Shown: positions 26,061 through 35,181, counted from the stretch's first letter. The stretch is DNA of 64,000 bases from Oscillospiraceae bacterium NTUH-002-81 (GCA_032620915.1 CP136052.1:1712501-1776500), one strand, 5' to 3'. The notes: generated by a model from the sequence alone, not told the origin. Translations and numbers: made by a program.

Positions 26061-27559
26061 CCCAGGGAGAAATTGAAAAGCTGGCATTAAAAACCGGCAA
26101 TATCTTTTCACAGCTGGAAATGAGGATCATGACAGACATTGTCCGGCGGATCCGGGAGAATGGATTTTCGACAGCCTCTGCTGATCGTCAGATTATGCTT
26201 ATGCAGAAGCTGGGAGAATCAGAGGAAAGCATAAAGGCCTGGATCAAAGAGGCGCTTAAAGCCTCGGATGAGGAAATGGATCGCATTTTTTCGGATGAAG
26301 TGTATAGGCAATACTATGGCTTTGATCGGGCGTATAAAGTCAAAGGATTTCAGCAGATTCCGTTGGAGGACAATGTGGAGCTGCAGCAACTGATAGGGGC
26401 AGTAAAGAAACAGCTCTCCGGGGAATATGAAAATCTTGCGGCATCCATGGGATTTGCTGTCAGGAACCCACAGACTGGCAGGCTGCAATATCCCAAACTG
26501 ATGGAATACTATAGAACCACCATGGATAATGCCATATCCGACATCCAGTCCGGTGCTTTTGATTACGGCACTGTCCTGCAGCGTACCGTCAACCAGATGA
26601 CCGCTTCCGGCGTCCGGTGGGTTGACTATGATTCGGGTGTACACCGTCGCATTGATGTGGCTGCCAGAATGGCCGTGCTGACTGGTTTCCGGCAGGTGCA
26701 GGGCAAGATTAATGAGCAGGTGGCGGCGCAGCTTGGTACAGATACCTATGAGGTGACCTATCACGTGGGGGCCCGTCCTACGCATCAGCCCTGGCAGGGG
26801 CGGGTATGGAGCATGCGGGAGCTGATCGACGTCTGCGGACTTGGAACCGTGACAGGGCTTAAAGGGGCAAACTGTTACCATGATTACAACGCTTTTATCC
26901 CTGGCGTATCCGCCCGAACATACACGGATGAGCAGCTGGAGGAGATGATGGCCGAAGAGAATCGGCCAAAGATGTACGCCGGGAAGGACTACACCACATA
27001 CGAGGCGCTACAGCAACAGCGTAAGATGGAGCGGAATATGCGGGCTACCCGCCAGCAGGTCAAGCTTCTGGAAGAGGGCGGCGCCGATGAGATGGCCGTT
27101 ATTATAAAAAAGGCCAGATATCAGGGGCAGATGCAGAACTATGTGGATTTTTCTCAGCGAATGGGACTACCCCAGCAAAAGCAGAGAATCACGCAGGATG
27201 GGCTGCGTGGAAGATTTACACCGATAAAGACAGAACTTGAAAAAATGGCACCTTCGACATTGAAAAACGCGGTAGGGCAGGATATAATCGAAGTTAAGAG
27301 AGCTACGCTAATTGCGGAACCGAACAGCATTACCCAGGTGACGAAAAAGAAGGGCGGAATTGAAAGAAATTATTATGATCAAAATGGCAGACAATACAAG
27401 CAGGTCAGCAATAATAATCATGGGAATGCTAAAATGCATCCCTATGGCAAAAACGGAGAACATGCACATGATTATGTGTATGAAGAAGGAAAACTGATTG
27501 ACCGTCCAACCAGGGAGCTGACAGAGGACGAAAGAAAGGAGAACGAGGATATATTATGA
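26057..27559 (+). CDS. MuF-type minor head protein with toxin-like C-terminus
   Basis: Residues 1-310 of this 500-residue protein match minor capsid protein 2/MuF families (VHRRIDVAARMAVLTGFRQV, VGARPTHQPWQGRVW, GLKGANCYHDYNAFIPGVSA). After a helical linker the last 75 residues form a separate domain with NYYDQNGRQYKQ, N-N-N-H-G-N, and GKNGEHAHDYVYEEGK, which looks like a polymorphic toxin end. Such MuF tips are delivered with phage DNA in some systems and are followed by immunity genes; two small genes follow here. Toxin activity is inferred. Confidence 0.75.
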   Translation: MTQGEIEKLALKTGNIFSQLEMRIMTDIVRRIRENGFSTASADRQIMLMQKLGESEESIKAWIKEALKASDEEMDRIFSDEVYRQYYGFDRAYKVKGFQQIPLEDNVELQQLIGAVKKQLSGEYENLAASMGFAVRNPQTGRLQYPKLMEYYRTTMDNAISDIQSGAFDYGTVLQRTVNQMTASGVRWVDYDSGVHRRIDVAARMAVLTGFRQVQGKINEQVAAQLGTDTYEVTYHVGARPTHQPWQGRVWSMRELIDVCGLGTVTGLKGANCYHDYNAFIPGVSARTYTDEQLEEMMAEENRPKMYAGKDYTTYEALQQQRKMERNMRATRQQVKLLEEGGADEMAVIIKKARYQGQMQNYVDFSQRMGLPQQKQRITQDGLRGRFTPIKTELEKMAPSTLKNAVGQDIIEVKRATLIAEPNSITQVTKKKGGIERNYYDQNGRQYKQVSNNNHGNAKMHPYGKNGEHAHDYVYEEGKLIDRPTRELTEDERKENEDIL

Positions 27560-27789
27560 CAGCAAAAGATTTAAGAGATAGAATCGAGAGTTTATGTACA
27601 CACGTTCTGTTTGAATATAATGAAAAAGAGTGCGGCGTGGATCCATTTAATGCGAAACACTTTGATGTGTGGTGCGGAGATGATTTCATGGAAGCACACA
27701 GTATTGATGAAGTGATGAAAACTCCTTTCTTTGACGGGAAGGCTTTGGAGGATATTGTTGATTTACTTGAGAATGTTGAGGGGATGTAA
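27556..27789 (+). CDS. Putative immunity-like partner of the MuF protein
   Basis: This 77-residue acidic protein (pI clearly low; many Asp/Glu) contains ECGVDPFNAKHFDVWCGDDF and a C-terminal helix. It overlaps the MuF gene by ATGA, so it is made with it. Its acidic character and place are those of an immunity protein against the MuF C-terminal domain; no direct evidence. It could also be a small head protein. Confidence 0.6.
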   Translation: MTAKDLRDRIESLCTHVLFEYNEKECGVDPFNAKHFDVWCGDDFMEAHSIDEVMKTPFFDGKALEDIVDLLENVEGM

Positions 27790-27791
27790 AT

Positions 27792-28015
27792 GTGTATAGC
27801 CCTGATTTCGTTTTGTGTCCATTGGTAGATACAGAAATTGAAATGTTGATTGTATTGAAAATTCGGATGCAGTAGATGGAATCCTGCGAAAGGATACAAT
27901 ACCGGAAAAATTCAAGAAAAAGCCGGATTGGGAGAAAATATGTGAAAGATGTAAATGGCATGGATATTGTTACCATCAGTCAATGGGCTGGTGGTATTTT
28001 TATGTTTATTTTTAG
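27792..28015 (+). pseudogene. Second small Cys protein after MuF, one frame break
   Basis: From GTG 27792 (after GAGGGGATGTAAAT) the frame YSPDFVLCPLVDTEIE shifts near 27837-27841 to DCIENSDAVDGILRKD... and ends at 28015, giving about 74 residues if one A is added to GAAATG. The join preserves a CxxC-x2-H-x2-C zinc-like group (CERCKWHGYC). Neither piece alone is a sensible gene. It may belong to the MuF partner set. Confidence 0.5.
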
Positions 28016-28031
28016 AAAGGATAGATGTTAT

Positions 28032-28298
28032 ATGGATGTACAGAGAAAACCTACAATAGCAGATACGGAGCTGGAGTTTTCGCTTTCTTTGCAGGGGTTA
28101 TGCTATCTGGTAAAGAATTTTACTGAGGATGATATATACATCGGTTTTGTAGCCGGGGAAGACAAGACAACGAGAGCCCTGGTGCCGGCGGAGACGGCAC
28201 AGGTATTTGAAGGTCAGATGATAACTGGCAGTATCATGTACGTGTTGCCGGCGGCAACGTCGGAAAAAGGAGTTGAAGTGCAATGTTTGAGGTGGTAG
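28032..28298 (+). CDS. Small phage structural protein
   Basis: This 88-residue protein (MDVQRKPTIADTELEFSLSLQ...) is beta-rich with alternating strands ending in GVEVQCLRW. GAAAGGATAGATGTTAT precedes the ATG. It overlaps the next gene by 16 bp. Possibly a head or tail accessory protein. Confidence 0.55.
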   Translation: MDVQRKPTIADTELEFSLSLQGLCYLVKNFTEDDIYIGFVAGEDKTTRALVPAETAQVFEGQMITGSIMYVLPAATSEKGVEVQCLRW

Positions 28299-29716
28299 GA
28301 CAGGACATCATTTCAGGCAACATGGGGTTTATCGGCACAGATTCAGACAGGTTGTATCGCATGGGGGCAGCAGAGAAAACGGAAGATGTCACCGTCAATG
28401 GAAATCCTGCCGTTCTGGACAATGCCACCGGAAAACCGTTCAAGGCTTTGCGCATCTACGGCAGGAGCGAGCAGATGACAACCACAGGGGCGCAGCTGTT
28501 TGATGCGGCCTCTATTAAAAAAAACAACAAGATTCAAGTAGAAATTAGTGATAACTCGTATACAATACAAATGACAACAACCATCAATGAAAGCGGAAGC
28601 TCTTCAAATAAGGTTTATATAGCAATACAGCATGTCATTGAAGGTGATTTTTCCGGGAAAACAGTGACACTGTCTTATGATGGCGTAAATAGTGATGTGC
28701 CAAATGAAAAGTATGTTATAGGGCTAATGTACGATACTGATGATGGAAGAACACATTATCTAAGCTTACAAAAAGATATGTCAAAATCAATTTCTGTAAC
28801 GCTTCCTGAAAACACGACAAATCTAACGCTAAGACTGTTTATAACTGAAGTTACATCACAAACAGTTCCAGCCGGAACTTATACAGTCACAATACAGGGT
28901 GTCATGCTAACAGAAGGTAGCGAAAAAAAAGACTGGGAGCCTTACACAGGCAGGATCCCGTCCCCATCACCGGATTATCCGCAGGAGATTCAGAGTGCAG
29001 GTGATAATGGAAATCTCAGTGTCATTGTAAAAAATCCTGATAATGAGCAGATGCAATCCGTGTCTTTCTCAACACCCAATGGTCTTCCTGGTATTCTAGT
29101 CTCGGCAGGTGGTAACTATACTGATGAGACTGGTCAGCAGTGGATCTGCGATGAGGTGGATCTCGGACGGGAAGTGTATGTGCAGAGGGTAAAAGTGATA
29201 CACATAGACATAACACGATACACTCAGAGCGAAAACGGTGGCAGCCATTGGTATGTGAGATATGAGATATATGATAGCATGTTAAATAGTCGTGGACAAA
29301 AAGCCTTTGAAAGCATAATGTGCACAACGATGCAGGTTGTTCCGCAAAATAAAGAGACAGCGTATAGTTATCCCATTGTTGCACCGTATGGACACGCAGA
29401 CAGAGTAGAATTACGATTCAGGGCACCGAAAAACCTGTATACAACAATACAGGATTTTCAAGATATAATCACGGGCGCTGAAATAAGATATCCGCTTGCC
29501 ACTCCCATCGAAACCCCACTCACTGCCGATGAGATTGCGGCCTACAAGTCCTTGCGATCTTACCGAGGTACTACGATTGTGGAGGCGGAAGATAAGGCGG
29601 GGATATCAGTAACTTATAAGCGCAATGCAAAGGCAGCCGAGAAAGAGGTAAATATCTTGCACGCCGATTTGATGGCGGAAATGGAGGAATTAGATGAGAA
29701 CAGCGAGATTGTGTAA
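28283..29716 (+). CDS. Phage structural protein with exchangeable central domain
   Basis: This 477-residue protein has a conserved-looking start (GIDSDRL-type residues, FKALRIYGRSEQ), a motif PSPSPDYPQEIQSAGDNGNL near residue 235, and a C-terminus with PLATPIETPLTADEIAAY common in Firmicute tail or fibre proteins. The stretch from about 28500 to 28930 is notably AT-rich and Ser/Thr/Asn-rich, unlike its flanks, suggesting a swapped carbohydrate-binding-type domain. Its position among head genes is unusual. Confidence 0.55.
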   Translation: MFEVVGQDIISGNMGFIGTDSDRLYRMGAAEKTEDVTVNGNPAVLDNATGKPFKALRIYGRSEQMTTTGAQLFDAASIKKNNKIQVEISDNSYTIQMTTTINESGSSSNKVYIAIQHVIEGDFSGKTVTLSYDGVNSDVPNEKYVIGLMYDTDDGRTHYLSLQKDMSKSISVTLPENTTNLTLRLFITEVTSQTVPAGTYTVTIQGVMLTEGSEKKDWEPYTGRIPSPSPDYPQEIQSAGDNGNLSVIVKNPDNEQMQSVSFSTPNGLPGILVSAGGNYTDETGQQWICDEVDLGREVYVQRVKVIHIDITRYTQSENGGSHWYVRYEIYDSMLNSRGQKAFESIMCTTMQVVPQNKETAYSYPIVAPYGHADRVELRFRAPKNLYTTIQDFQDIITGAEIRYPLATPIETPLTADEIAAYKSLRSYRGTTIVEAEDKAGISVTYKRNAKAAEKEVNILHADLMAEMEELDENSEIV

Positions 29717-29879
29717 ATTACTGATTACCAACGACCGGTATACTTACGATGATATGTATGCCAAGCTCGATTTGTTTCTGATGCTGAATCGGATCACGGA
29801 AGAGGAATACGTGGAGTTGACCGGGCTGCTGGTGGGTACAGAAGCTTCTAAGGGCAGCATAGTAGATGATGTGGGGTGA
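29694..29879 (+). CDS. XkdX-like short phage protein
   Basis: This 61-residue protein (CKLLITNDRYTYDDMYAKLD, then LNRITEEEYVELTGLL) resembles the short XkdX-type proteins that follow tail/fibre genes. AATGGAGGAATTAG precedes the ATG; it overlaps both neighbours. Function unknown. Confidence 0.55.
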   Translation: MRTARLCKLLITNDRYTYDDMYAKLDLFLMLNRITEEEYVELTGLLVGTEASKGSIVDDVG

Positions 29880-30085
29880 TTCAAAGATATATAGTCACAA
29901 AAGACATTGATATGCTGGCACCTCCGTGGCTGGCGGAATATACAAGGCGGCGGTCAGGTACTATCCGGTACACGAACAGAGATGGCCACGCAGAAGTGAA
30001 GGGGGTGAGGATCGGAGATGAATTGGCACAGATCGGAGACACGGTCGTGTACGACGGCAAGAGGTTATCCATAGAGAGGCGGTGA
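29876..30085 (+). CDS. Small beta-rich phage protein
   Basis: This 69-residue protein starts at GTG 29876, overlapping the previous stop as GTGA. The sequence (GTIRYTNRDGHAEVKGVRIGDELAQIGDTVVYDG) looks like a small beta barrel. No family recognised. DNA from 30086 to 30237 is leader without a supported gene. Confidence 0.5.
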   Translation: MIQRYIVTKDIDMLAPPWLAEYTRRRSGTIRYTNRDGHAEVKGVRIGDELAQIGDTVVYDGKRLSIERR

Positions 30086-30237
30086 TCCACATATCTCGGA
30101 ACTGTCCGTTAAACAGTGAAGCGGCACGCAGCACTATGCTGGGTGTTATTTTTTATGCATTTTGGCGTGGCTGCCGGAAAAGCCAACTTTCAGGTAGAGG
30201 GCGACCTACCGAAAAAAGCCGAGAAAGGAAGAACAAT

Positions 30238-30780
30238 ATGATTTTAAAAACGGAAACATTAAGAGAAAAGGGATTGACCCAGGAACAGGTTGATTTTGTC
30301 ATGGCCGAAGTGGGGAAAGAAGTCAATGCGATTACCGCGGAGCGCGATGGTTATAAAGCACAGCTGAATACCGCGCAGGCATCCCTGAAAGCGATGGAGG
30401 GCATTGACGCAGCTGGTCTTCAGACCAAGATTGGCGAGTTAACAACCCAGCTGAGCGGTAAAGATGCAGAGATCGAGCAGATCAAGGCAGACTACGCCTT
30501 TGACGCATCCGTCAAAGAGGCTATCCGGAAGGCTTCTGGACGGAATGAGAAAGCCATTATGGCACTGCTGGATGTAGATACCCTGAAAGCATCTAAAAAT
30601 CAGGCCCAGGATATCGAAACGGCACTTGCGAACCTGAAGAAGGACAATGATTATTTGTTCCAGGCTGCCGGTACCGTGCCGAGAGTAGTGTCTGTTACCT
30701 CTGGAATCAACCCTGATGCGCAGACTAAAAAAGAGCAGGCCAATGAGGCATTAAGAAGCTTTTTCGGAAAAGGAGAGTAA
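30238..30780 (+). CDS. Phage scaffolding protein (GP20-type)
   Basis: This 180-residue protein has an N-terminal LREKGLTQEQVDFVMAEVGK, a long coiled coil (about 30-85), and a C-terminus with a SVKEAIRKASGRNEKAIMAL pattern, as in phage GP20 scaffolds. It shapes the procapsid and is lost before packaging. It lies just before the capsid gene. ATG 30238 follows GAGAAAGGAAGAACAAT. Confidence 0.85.
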   Translation: MILKTETLREKGLTQEQVDFVMAEVGKEVNAITAERDGYKAQLNTAQASLKAMEGIDAAGLQTKIGELTTQLSGKDAEIEQIKADYAFDASVKEAIRKASGRNEKAIMALLDVDTLKASKNQAQDIETALANLKKDNDYLFQAAGTVPRVVSVTSGINPDAQTKKEQANEALRSFFGKGE

Positions 30781-30783
30781 AGA

Positions 30784-31980
30784 ATGGCAGTGAATATTAC
30801 AAACAGAGCCGACGTGGAGGCTTTAATCCGCGAACAGATTGTATCTACTATTTTTCAGGACGCTCCCAAGCAGTCCGTGTTTATGGGCATGGCAAGAAAG
30901 CTGCCCAACATGACAAGCAAGCAGACCAGAATCCGGGTACTGGATTTCCTGCCTACCGCATACTGGGTGGATGGAGATACCGGCATGAAGCAGACCACCC
31001 GCCAGGCATGGGATAACGTATACCTGACTGCAGGTGAACTGGCTGTAATCGTGCCGATCCCGGAATCCGTGTTTGATGATGCGGAGATGGACATCATGGG
31101 AGAGATCACTCCGAGAGTGAATGAGGCCATCGGTCAGAAGGTGGACGCAGCCATTATCTTCGGTGACAATCGCCCGAGGGAGTGGCAGGCAGATATCATC
31201 ACTCTGGCAAGACAGGCGGGCAATAACGTGGCTCCGGCCAGCGGAAAAGATTACTATGACCTGACACTGGGAGAAAATGGTGTGTTTGCCAAGGTCGAGA
31301 ATGACGGCTATGCAGTTACTGGGGCAATCGCTCCGATGACCTTCAAGTCCAAGCTGCGTGGACTGCGGGATGCAAACAAACAGCCGATCTTCATGCACAG
31401 CATGCAGGATTCCACTCGGTACACACTGGACGGTGTGCCTATCCAGTTCCCGGAAAACGGTTCCTTCATGGGAAATATTGCGCAGCTGGTTGTGGGCAAC
31501 TTCTCTCAGGCAGTCTACGCAATCCGCCAGGATATTACCGTCAAGATTCTTGACCAGGGTGTTATCCAGGATCCCGTCAGCAAGGAAATTGAGTACAACC
31601 TGGCACAGCAGGATATGATTGCGCTGCGTGTCGTGTTCCGCATGGGCTGGGCGCTGCCGAACCCGGCAACCCGCCTCAACGAGGATCGTACCGGATGCGC
31701 ATTCGCATATCTGGAACCGGGTACACCGGTAGTAACCCAGGCGGTTACCTTTACTGTGACCGATGGAAAATCCGATAGCCCGACAAAATATGAGGATGTG
31801 CGCATCAACGTGGATGGAGCGATCCTGACAACGGATGCTAACGGCCAGGCAGTGTTTAACCTGCGGGCAGGTACTTATACCGCTAAGATCACTAAGAAGG
31901 GATTTGTGCCGGTGACAGAGACCATCGTGGTGGCTGCATCTGCCGTTGCCAAGGCAGTAACGCTGACCGCCCAGGAATAA
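30784..31980 (+). CDS. Major capsid protein with C-terminal Ig-like domain
   Basis: Residues 1-300 of this 398-residue protein have HK97-fold capsid features (VSTIFQDAPKQSVFMGMARK, LDFLPTAYWVDGDTGMKQTT, NEAIGQKVDAAIIFGD). The last 85 residues form a separate beta domain (VTFTVTDGK..., ILTTDANGQAVFNLRAGTYT, FVPVTETIVV) of carboxypeptidase-regulatory/Ig type, which on capsids is displayed outward and can bind surface sugars. GGAAAAGGAGAGTAAAG precedes the ATG. Very high confidence for the capsid part. Confidence 0.9.
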   Translation: MAVNITNRADVEALIREQIVSTIFQDAPKQSVFMGMARKLPNMTSKQTRIRVLDFLPTAYWVDGDTGMKQTTRQAWDNVYLTAGELAVIVPIPESVFDDAEMDIMGEITPRVNEAIGQKVDAAIIFGDNRPREWQADIITLARQAGNNVAPASGKDYYDLTLGENGVFAKVENDGYAVTGAIAPMTFKSKLRGLRDANKQPIFMHSMQDSTRYTLDGVPIQFPENGSFMGNIAQLVVGNFSQAVYAIRQDITVKILDQGVIQDPVSKEIEYNLAQQDMIALRVVFRMGWALPNPATRLNEDRTGCAFAYLEPGTPVVTQAVTFTVTDGKSDSPTKYEDVRINVDGAILTTDANGQAVFNLRAGTYTAKITKKGFVPVTETIVVAASAVAKAVTLTAQE

Positions 31981-31992
31981 GGAGCTGATTGC

Positions 31993-32391
31993 ATGGCATA
32001 TGCAGAGCAGAAATATTATGTTTCCGGCTATCTGCTGGGGAGATCCCCAGCGGTGCCGGAGGCGGTATTTCCGTACTGGGAAAAGCAGGCAGAGAGGATC
32101 ATTGATCAATACACCTTTGACCGCGTGAAACGGGATAATGACCTTGTTTCTGATGAGGTAAGGGATTGTACCTGTGAACTGACAGAACTGCTGTATGCGG
32201 CGGACAGTGTGTCGCAGCAGACATTGCAGCAGGGCGGCGCCGGTCCGTTGGTGTCATACAGCAACGACGGAGAATCCGGGACGTTTGACTTGTCGCAGTC
32301 TGTGTACACGGAATCCGGAAAGGCTGCCAAGATCAGGGAGATCATCTACCGGTATCTAGGAAACACCGGGCTGCTTTACGCGGGGGTGTGA
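31993..32391 (+). CDS. Head-tail connector protein
   Basis: This 132-residue helical protein lies just after the capsid. Its sequence (PEAVFPYWEKQAERIIDQYTFDR, then VRDCTCELTELLYAAD) fits gp6/gp15-type connectors that extend the portal ring. AAGGAGCTGATTGC precedes the ATG. Confidence 0.75.
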   Translation: MAYAEQKYYVSGYLLGRSPAVPEAVFPYWEKQAERIIDQYTFDRVKRDNDLVSDEVRDCTCELTELLYAADSVSQQTLQQGGAGPLVSYSNDGESGTFDLSQSVYTESGKAAKIREIIYRYLGNTGLLYAGV

Positions 32392-32395
32392 TGCT

Positions 32396-32812
32396 ATGAA
32401 TGATAATTATTGTCATACGATCACGCTTTATAATCGGATCCGGGCAGCAGACAGTGCAGACCGGAAGGAGCACTGGAAGAGAACCGTGCTCCATGGCTGC
32501 TTCTGGAAATCCGTGATCGGTACAGGATATTCCGACACACAGGCGAACGTGCAGAATACCTATGTGGTTCGTATCCCGCGAGATGAGCGGTATTTGTCTT
32601 ACCTGCAGTACGCAAAGATGTCAGACGGCGCTTTTACTGTTTCCCAGGGGGATATCGTGATTCGTGGGGCGTGCACAGAAGAGATTACCGGAGAGAACGG
32701 TCAGACGGCAGCGCAGCTGCTGAACCGGTACAAGCCGGAAGCGTTTAAGGTGACGGCTTTTTCGGATAATACGGCGTTCCGTTTTGCGAAACATTACCGG
32801 CTGGGAGGGTGA
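32396..32812 (+). CDS. Minor capsid / head closure protein
   Basis: This 138-residue protein is beta-rich (HTITLYNRIRAADSADRKEHW, TYVVRIPRDERYL, GDIVIRGACTEEI), as in minor-capsid-1/head-closure families. It sits in the standard second place after the capsid and ends with a TGA overlapping the next gene. Confidence 0.7.
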   Translation: MNDNYCHTITLYNRIRAADSADRKEHWKRTVLHGCFWKSVIGTGYSDTQANVQNTYVVRIPRDERYLSYLQYAKMSDGAFTVSQGDIVIRGACTEEITGENGQTAAQLLNRYKPEAFKVTAFSDNTAFRFAKHYRLGG

Positions 32813-32817
32813 TGGAT

Positions 32818-33250
32818 ATGGACTTTTCCTTTGACTTCGTCTGGGAGAGATCACCGGAGCAGGTTGCAGGGCGGATCATCAGCCCGGATGTACGGCTGTT
32901 TGCTGCGAATAAGGCAAAGCGGTTCATGGACCCCTATGTTCCGGCTGATACTCTTTCGCTGGCGCGGAATACCAGCGTGTACGTCCAGGGGGATGAGGGG
33001 GGTTGTGGAGTATCATTCCCCGTATGCGCATTATCAGTATGTCGGCCAGATTTATGGACCCAATTATCCGATCAAGGACGGTGGCTTTGTTACTGGATGG
33101 TATCCCCCGCCGCATAAGACCCCAACCGGCCGGTCGCTGAACTACAGCCATTTCCGGCATCCTCTGGCTACGTCCAAGTGGGATAAGGCCATGGAAACAG
33201 CACGGAAAGGTGATCTTGCGCAGGCGGTAGAAAACTATATTAAGAGGTGA
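32818..33250 (+). pseudogene. HK97-gp10-like/minor capsid protein, one frame break
   Basis: Frames starting at 32818 and ending at 33250 join into 143 residues if one G is removed from the G6 run near 32996-33001 (YVQGDEG-VVEYHSPYAHYQY). The second part has the family motif YHSPYAHYQYVGQIYGPNYP and ends with WDKAMETARKGDLAQAVENY. These proteins close the head or join the tail. GGGAGGG at 32804 best suits ATG 32818. Confidence 0.75.
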
Positions 33251-33254
33251 GGCT

Positions 33255-33698
33255 ATGACGAAGCACGATGCAGTTAAGGCGTACTTCGGGGATAAGGTGG
33301 CGGAGCTGGCCAAGGATGTGCCAGGTTTTAACTTCTCCCCGGATTATCCCGGAGCGGTGGCCATTGTTACGGATTATTCGGACAAGGTCAAAAAGAAGTA
33401 TATCCGGGTGGGTGCAGACAAAGAATACGGATTTTCTATCATCCTGACGAAGGAATATTCCACGGACATGGATGCGCTCAATCTGGAAGCAATGAATTTT
33501 GCACAGGCATTTATGGACTGGCTGGAAATCCAGGACAAGAAGGGTATTTACCCGGAATTCCCGGATGGCTGCCAGATCAAGAAGATGGAGTGCCTGCAGA
33601 ATATGCCGAATCTGGCAGGCATTAATGCAAAAGAGGGACTTGCACGGTATATGATCCAGTGCAAGATTACATATTTTGAAAAGGAGGTCGCAGTATGA
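33255..33698 (+). CDS. Minor capsid / tail completion protein
   Basis: This 147-residue alpha/beta protein (FNFSPDYPGAVAIVTDYSDK, KEYGFSIILTKEY) lies in the slot of minor-capsid-3/tail terminator proteins. It overlaps the tail tube gene by ATGA. Confidence 0.7.
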   Translation: MTKHDAVKAYFGDKVAELAKDVPGFNFSPDYPGAVAIVTDYSDKVKKKYIRVGADKEYGFSIILTKEYSTDMDALNLEAMNFAQAFMDWLEIQDKKGIYPEFPDGCQIKKMECLQNMPNLAGINAKEGLARYMIQCKITYFEKEVAV

Positions 33699-34201
33699 AG
33701 TTAAGCGAACTTATGCAGGGCAGGACACCTAATGCAGATTATGAGGGATGGGTGACGAATGATGACTTTGTGTTTGCCATCAATCTGGATCCACATGGAA
33801 CCGGGACGACAGCCGAGAAGGATTATGGTGTTGTGCAGATGGGAATTGAGGGACTGGATGCCCAGTTGAACCCGATTACCCAGGACAAGACGTACATCCG
33901 CGCCGGACAGTCTACCATGCGTACCGGTACACAGAGATCCTTCAAGGTGTCCGGTGACCGGTATATCGGGGACGAGGTGCAGGACTATATTTTCGGACAC
34001 GGAATTAAGTACGGCACCGGCAATGCGGTGGTTACTGACTACGTGTATTTCAATATCCTGAATGGAAAAGGTGAAAAGGGCCAGGTATCCATTATCATCA
34101 ATTCTGACGGCGGCGGAAATGCCGGCGAATCTGCGGCGATTGACGTGGAATTTAAGAAGATCGGTAATGTACCCACAGAATATACCTATTCGGCAACCTG
34201 A
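33695..34201 (+). CDS. Major tail (tube) protein
   Basis: This 168-residue beta-rich protein has repeated strand segments (DDFVFAINLDPHG, RSFKVSGDRYIGDEVQDYIF, KGQVSIIINSDGGGNAGES) and lies just before the chaperone pair, the place of the tail tube protein in siphoviruses. AAAAGGAGGTCGCAGT precedes the ATG. Confidence 0.8.
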   Translation: MKLSELMQGRTPNADYEGWVTNDDFVFAINLDPHGTGTTAEKDYGVVQMGIEGLDAQLNPITQDKTYIRAGQSTMRTGTQRSFKVSGDRYIGDEVQDYIFGHGIKYGTGNAVVTDYVYFNILNGKGEKGQVSIIINSDGGGNAGESAAIDVEFKKIGNVPTEYTYSAT

Positions 34202-34219
34202 GTGAGGAGGATAAGATAG

Positions 34220-34534
34220 ATGGTTATCAATGGCAAAGAACTGAACTTTAAAATTTCCAATCTGAAGGATGCGGGAAACATGGAGTTGGCACTGAAGGAA
34301 ATGGAGAAAACGGAGAAAGAAGTTCGGAAAGGTAAGGATCTTTCCACGTCGTCGGCCATACAGGCAATGATCGATATGTTCCGCAACTTTTTCAAAATGG
34401 CCACCGGAGTGGATGTTCTGGAGGGATGTGAAGATGCGCTGGATGCCAAGCAGGCGTATTCTGACTTCCTGAAAGAGATATCCAAACAGAAACAGGCCAT
34501 CCTTGAACCGTTTAGCCTTGACAGAATCAAATGA
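34220..34534 (+). CDS. Tail assembly chaperone, first protein
   Basis: This 104-residue helical protein (FKISNLKDAGNMELALKEME) matches the small chaperone encoded after the tail tube gene. It overlaps the Gp15-type gene by ATGA. In many siphoviruses such pairs are joined by programmed frameshift; here the overlap instead suggests coupled starts. Confidence 0.7.
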   Translation: MVINGKELNFKISNLKDAGNMELALKEMEKTEKEVRKGKDLSTSSAIQAMIDMFRNFFKMATGVDVLEGCEDALDAKQAYSDFLKEISKQKQAILEPFSLDRIK

Positions 34535-35181
34535 TGGAAGAATGCAATATTTTGATTGACGAACTGCCGCATAGTGTTGTTGTGAATGACTGTATTTATG
34601 ATGTAAATTGGGGGTATCGAGCCAATATAATAATGGAAATCTGTATATTCAGTGATCGGAGCGATGAACAAAAGCTTCTGGATTGTCTGAATATTTTTTA
34701 TTGCAGGAATATCCCCGCGGACGTGGATCAGGCCGTTGAGAAAATGCTGTGGTTCCATCGGTGTGGCAGATCTCCTGACAAACCAGAGGATAAAAAGCAG
34801 CCATCCGGCGCCCAGAGGCCCAAGCGGACCGGCAGAGCGTATTGTTTTGACAAGGATGCGGCGTTGATCTTTGCTGCATTTTTCAGTCAGTACGGCATCA
34901 ACCTGAACCGCACTGCAAATAAGGATCTGCACTGGTGGGAGTTTATGGCCATGTTTGATTCCTTAGGTGAAGATCTGCTGATTTCCCGGGTGATGTATTA
35001 CCGGACAGCAGACACGGAAGGGATGAGCAAAAAGCAAGAGGCGTTTATCATGCGGATGCGGAAGCTGCATTCCCTGTCTGACGCTTCCAGTGATATGGAT
35101 AGCAAGGCCAAGCTGGCAAAAAGAAATGCAGACATGCTGGCATATGTAAGAGAGAGGATGGACGCATGCAAAAAAGAGTAA
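34531..35181 (+). CDS. Bacteriophage Gp15-type tail assembly protein
   Basis: This 216-residue protein has the Gp15 pattern: ILIDELPHSVVVNDCIYDVNWGYR at the start, CFDKDAALIFAAFFSQYGINL, and LHWWEFMAMFDSLGEDL. These proteins act with the tape measure in tail assembly. The last 16 bp overlap a short zinc-finger gene. Confidence 0.8.
   Translation: MMEECNILIDELPHSVVVNDCIYDVNWGYRANIIMEICIFSDRSDEQKLLDCLNIFYCRNIPADVDQAVEKMLWFHRCGRSPDKPEDKKQPSGAQRPKRTGRAYCFDKDAALIFAAFFSQYGINLNRTANKDLHWWEFMAMFDSLGEDLLISRVMYYRTADTEGMSKKQEAFIMRMRKLHSLSDASSDMDSKAKLAKRNADMLAYVRERMDACKKE

Noticed and set aside
34220..35181. Programmed frameshift between the two tail chaperone genes
   Set aside because: The second gene has its own ATG in an ATGA overlap and a full-length family match; no slippery run was seen at the junction.
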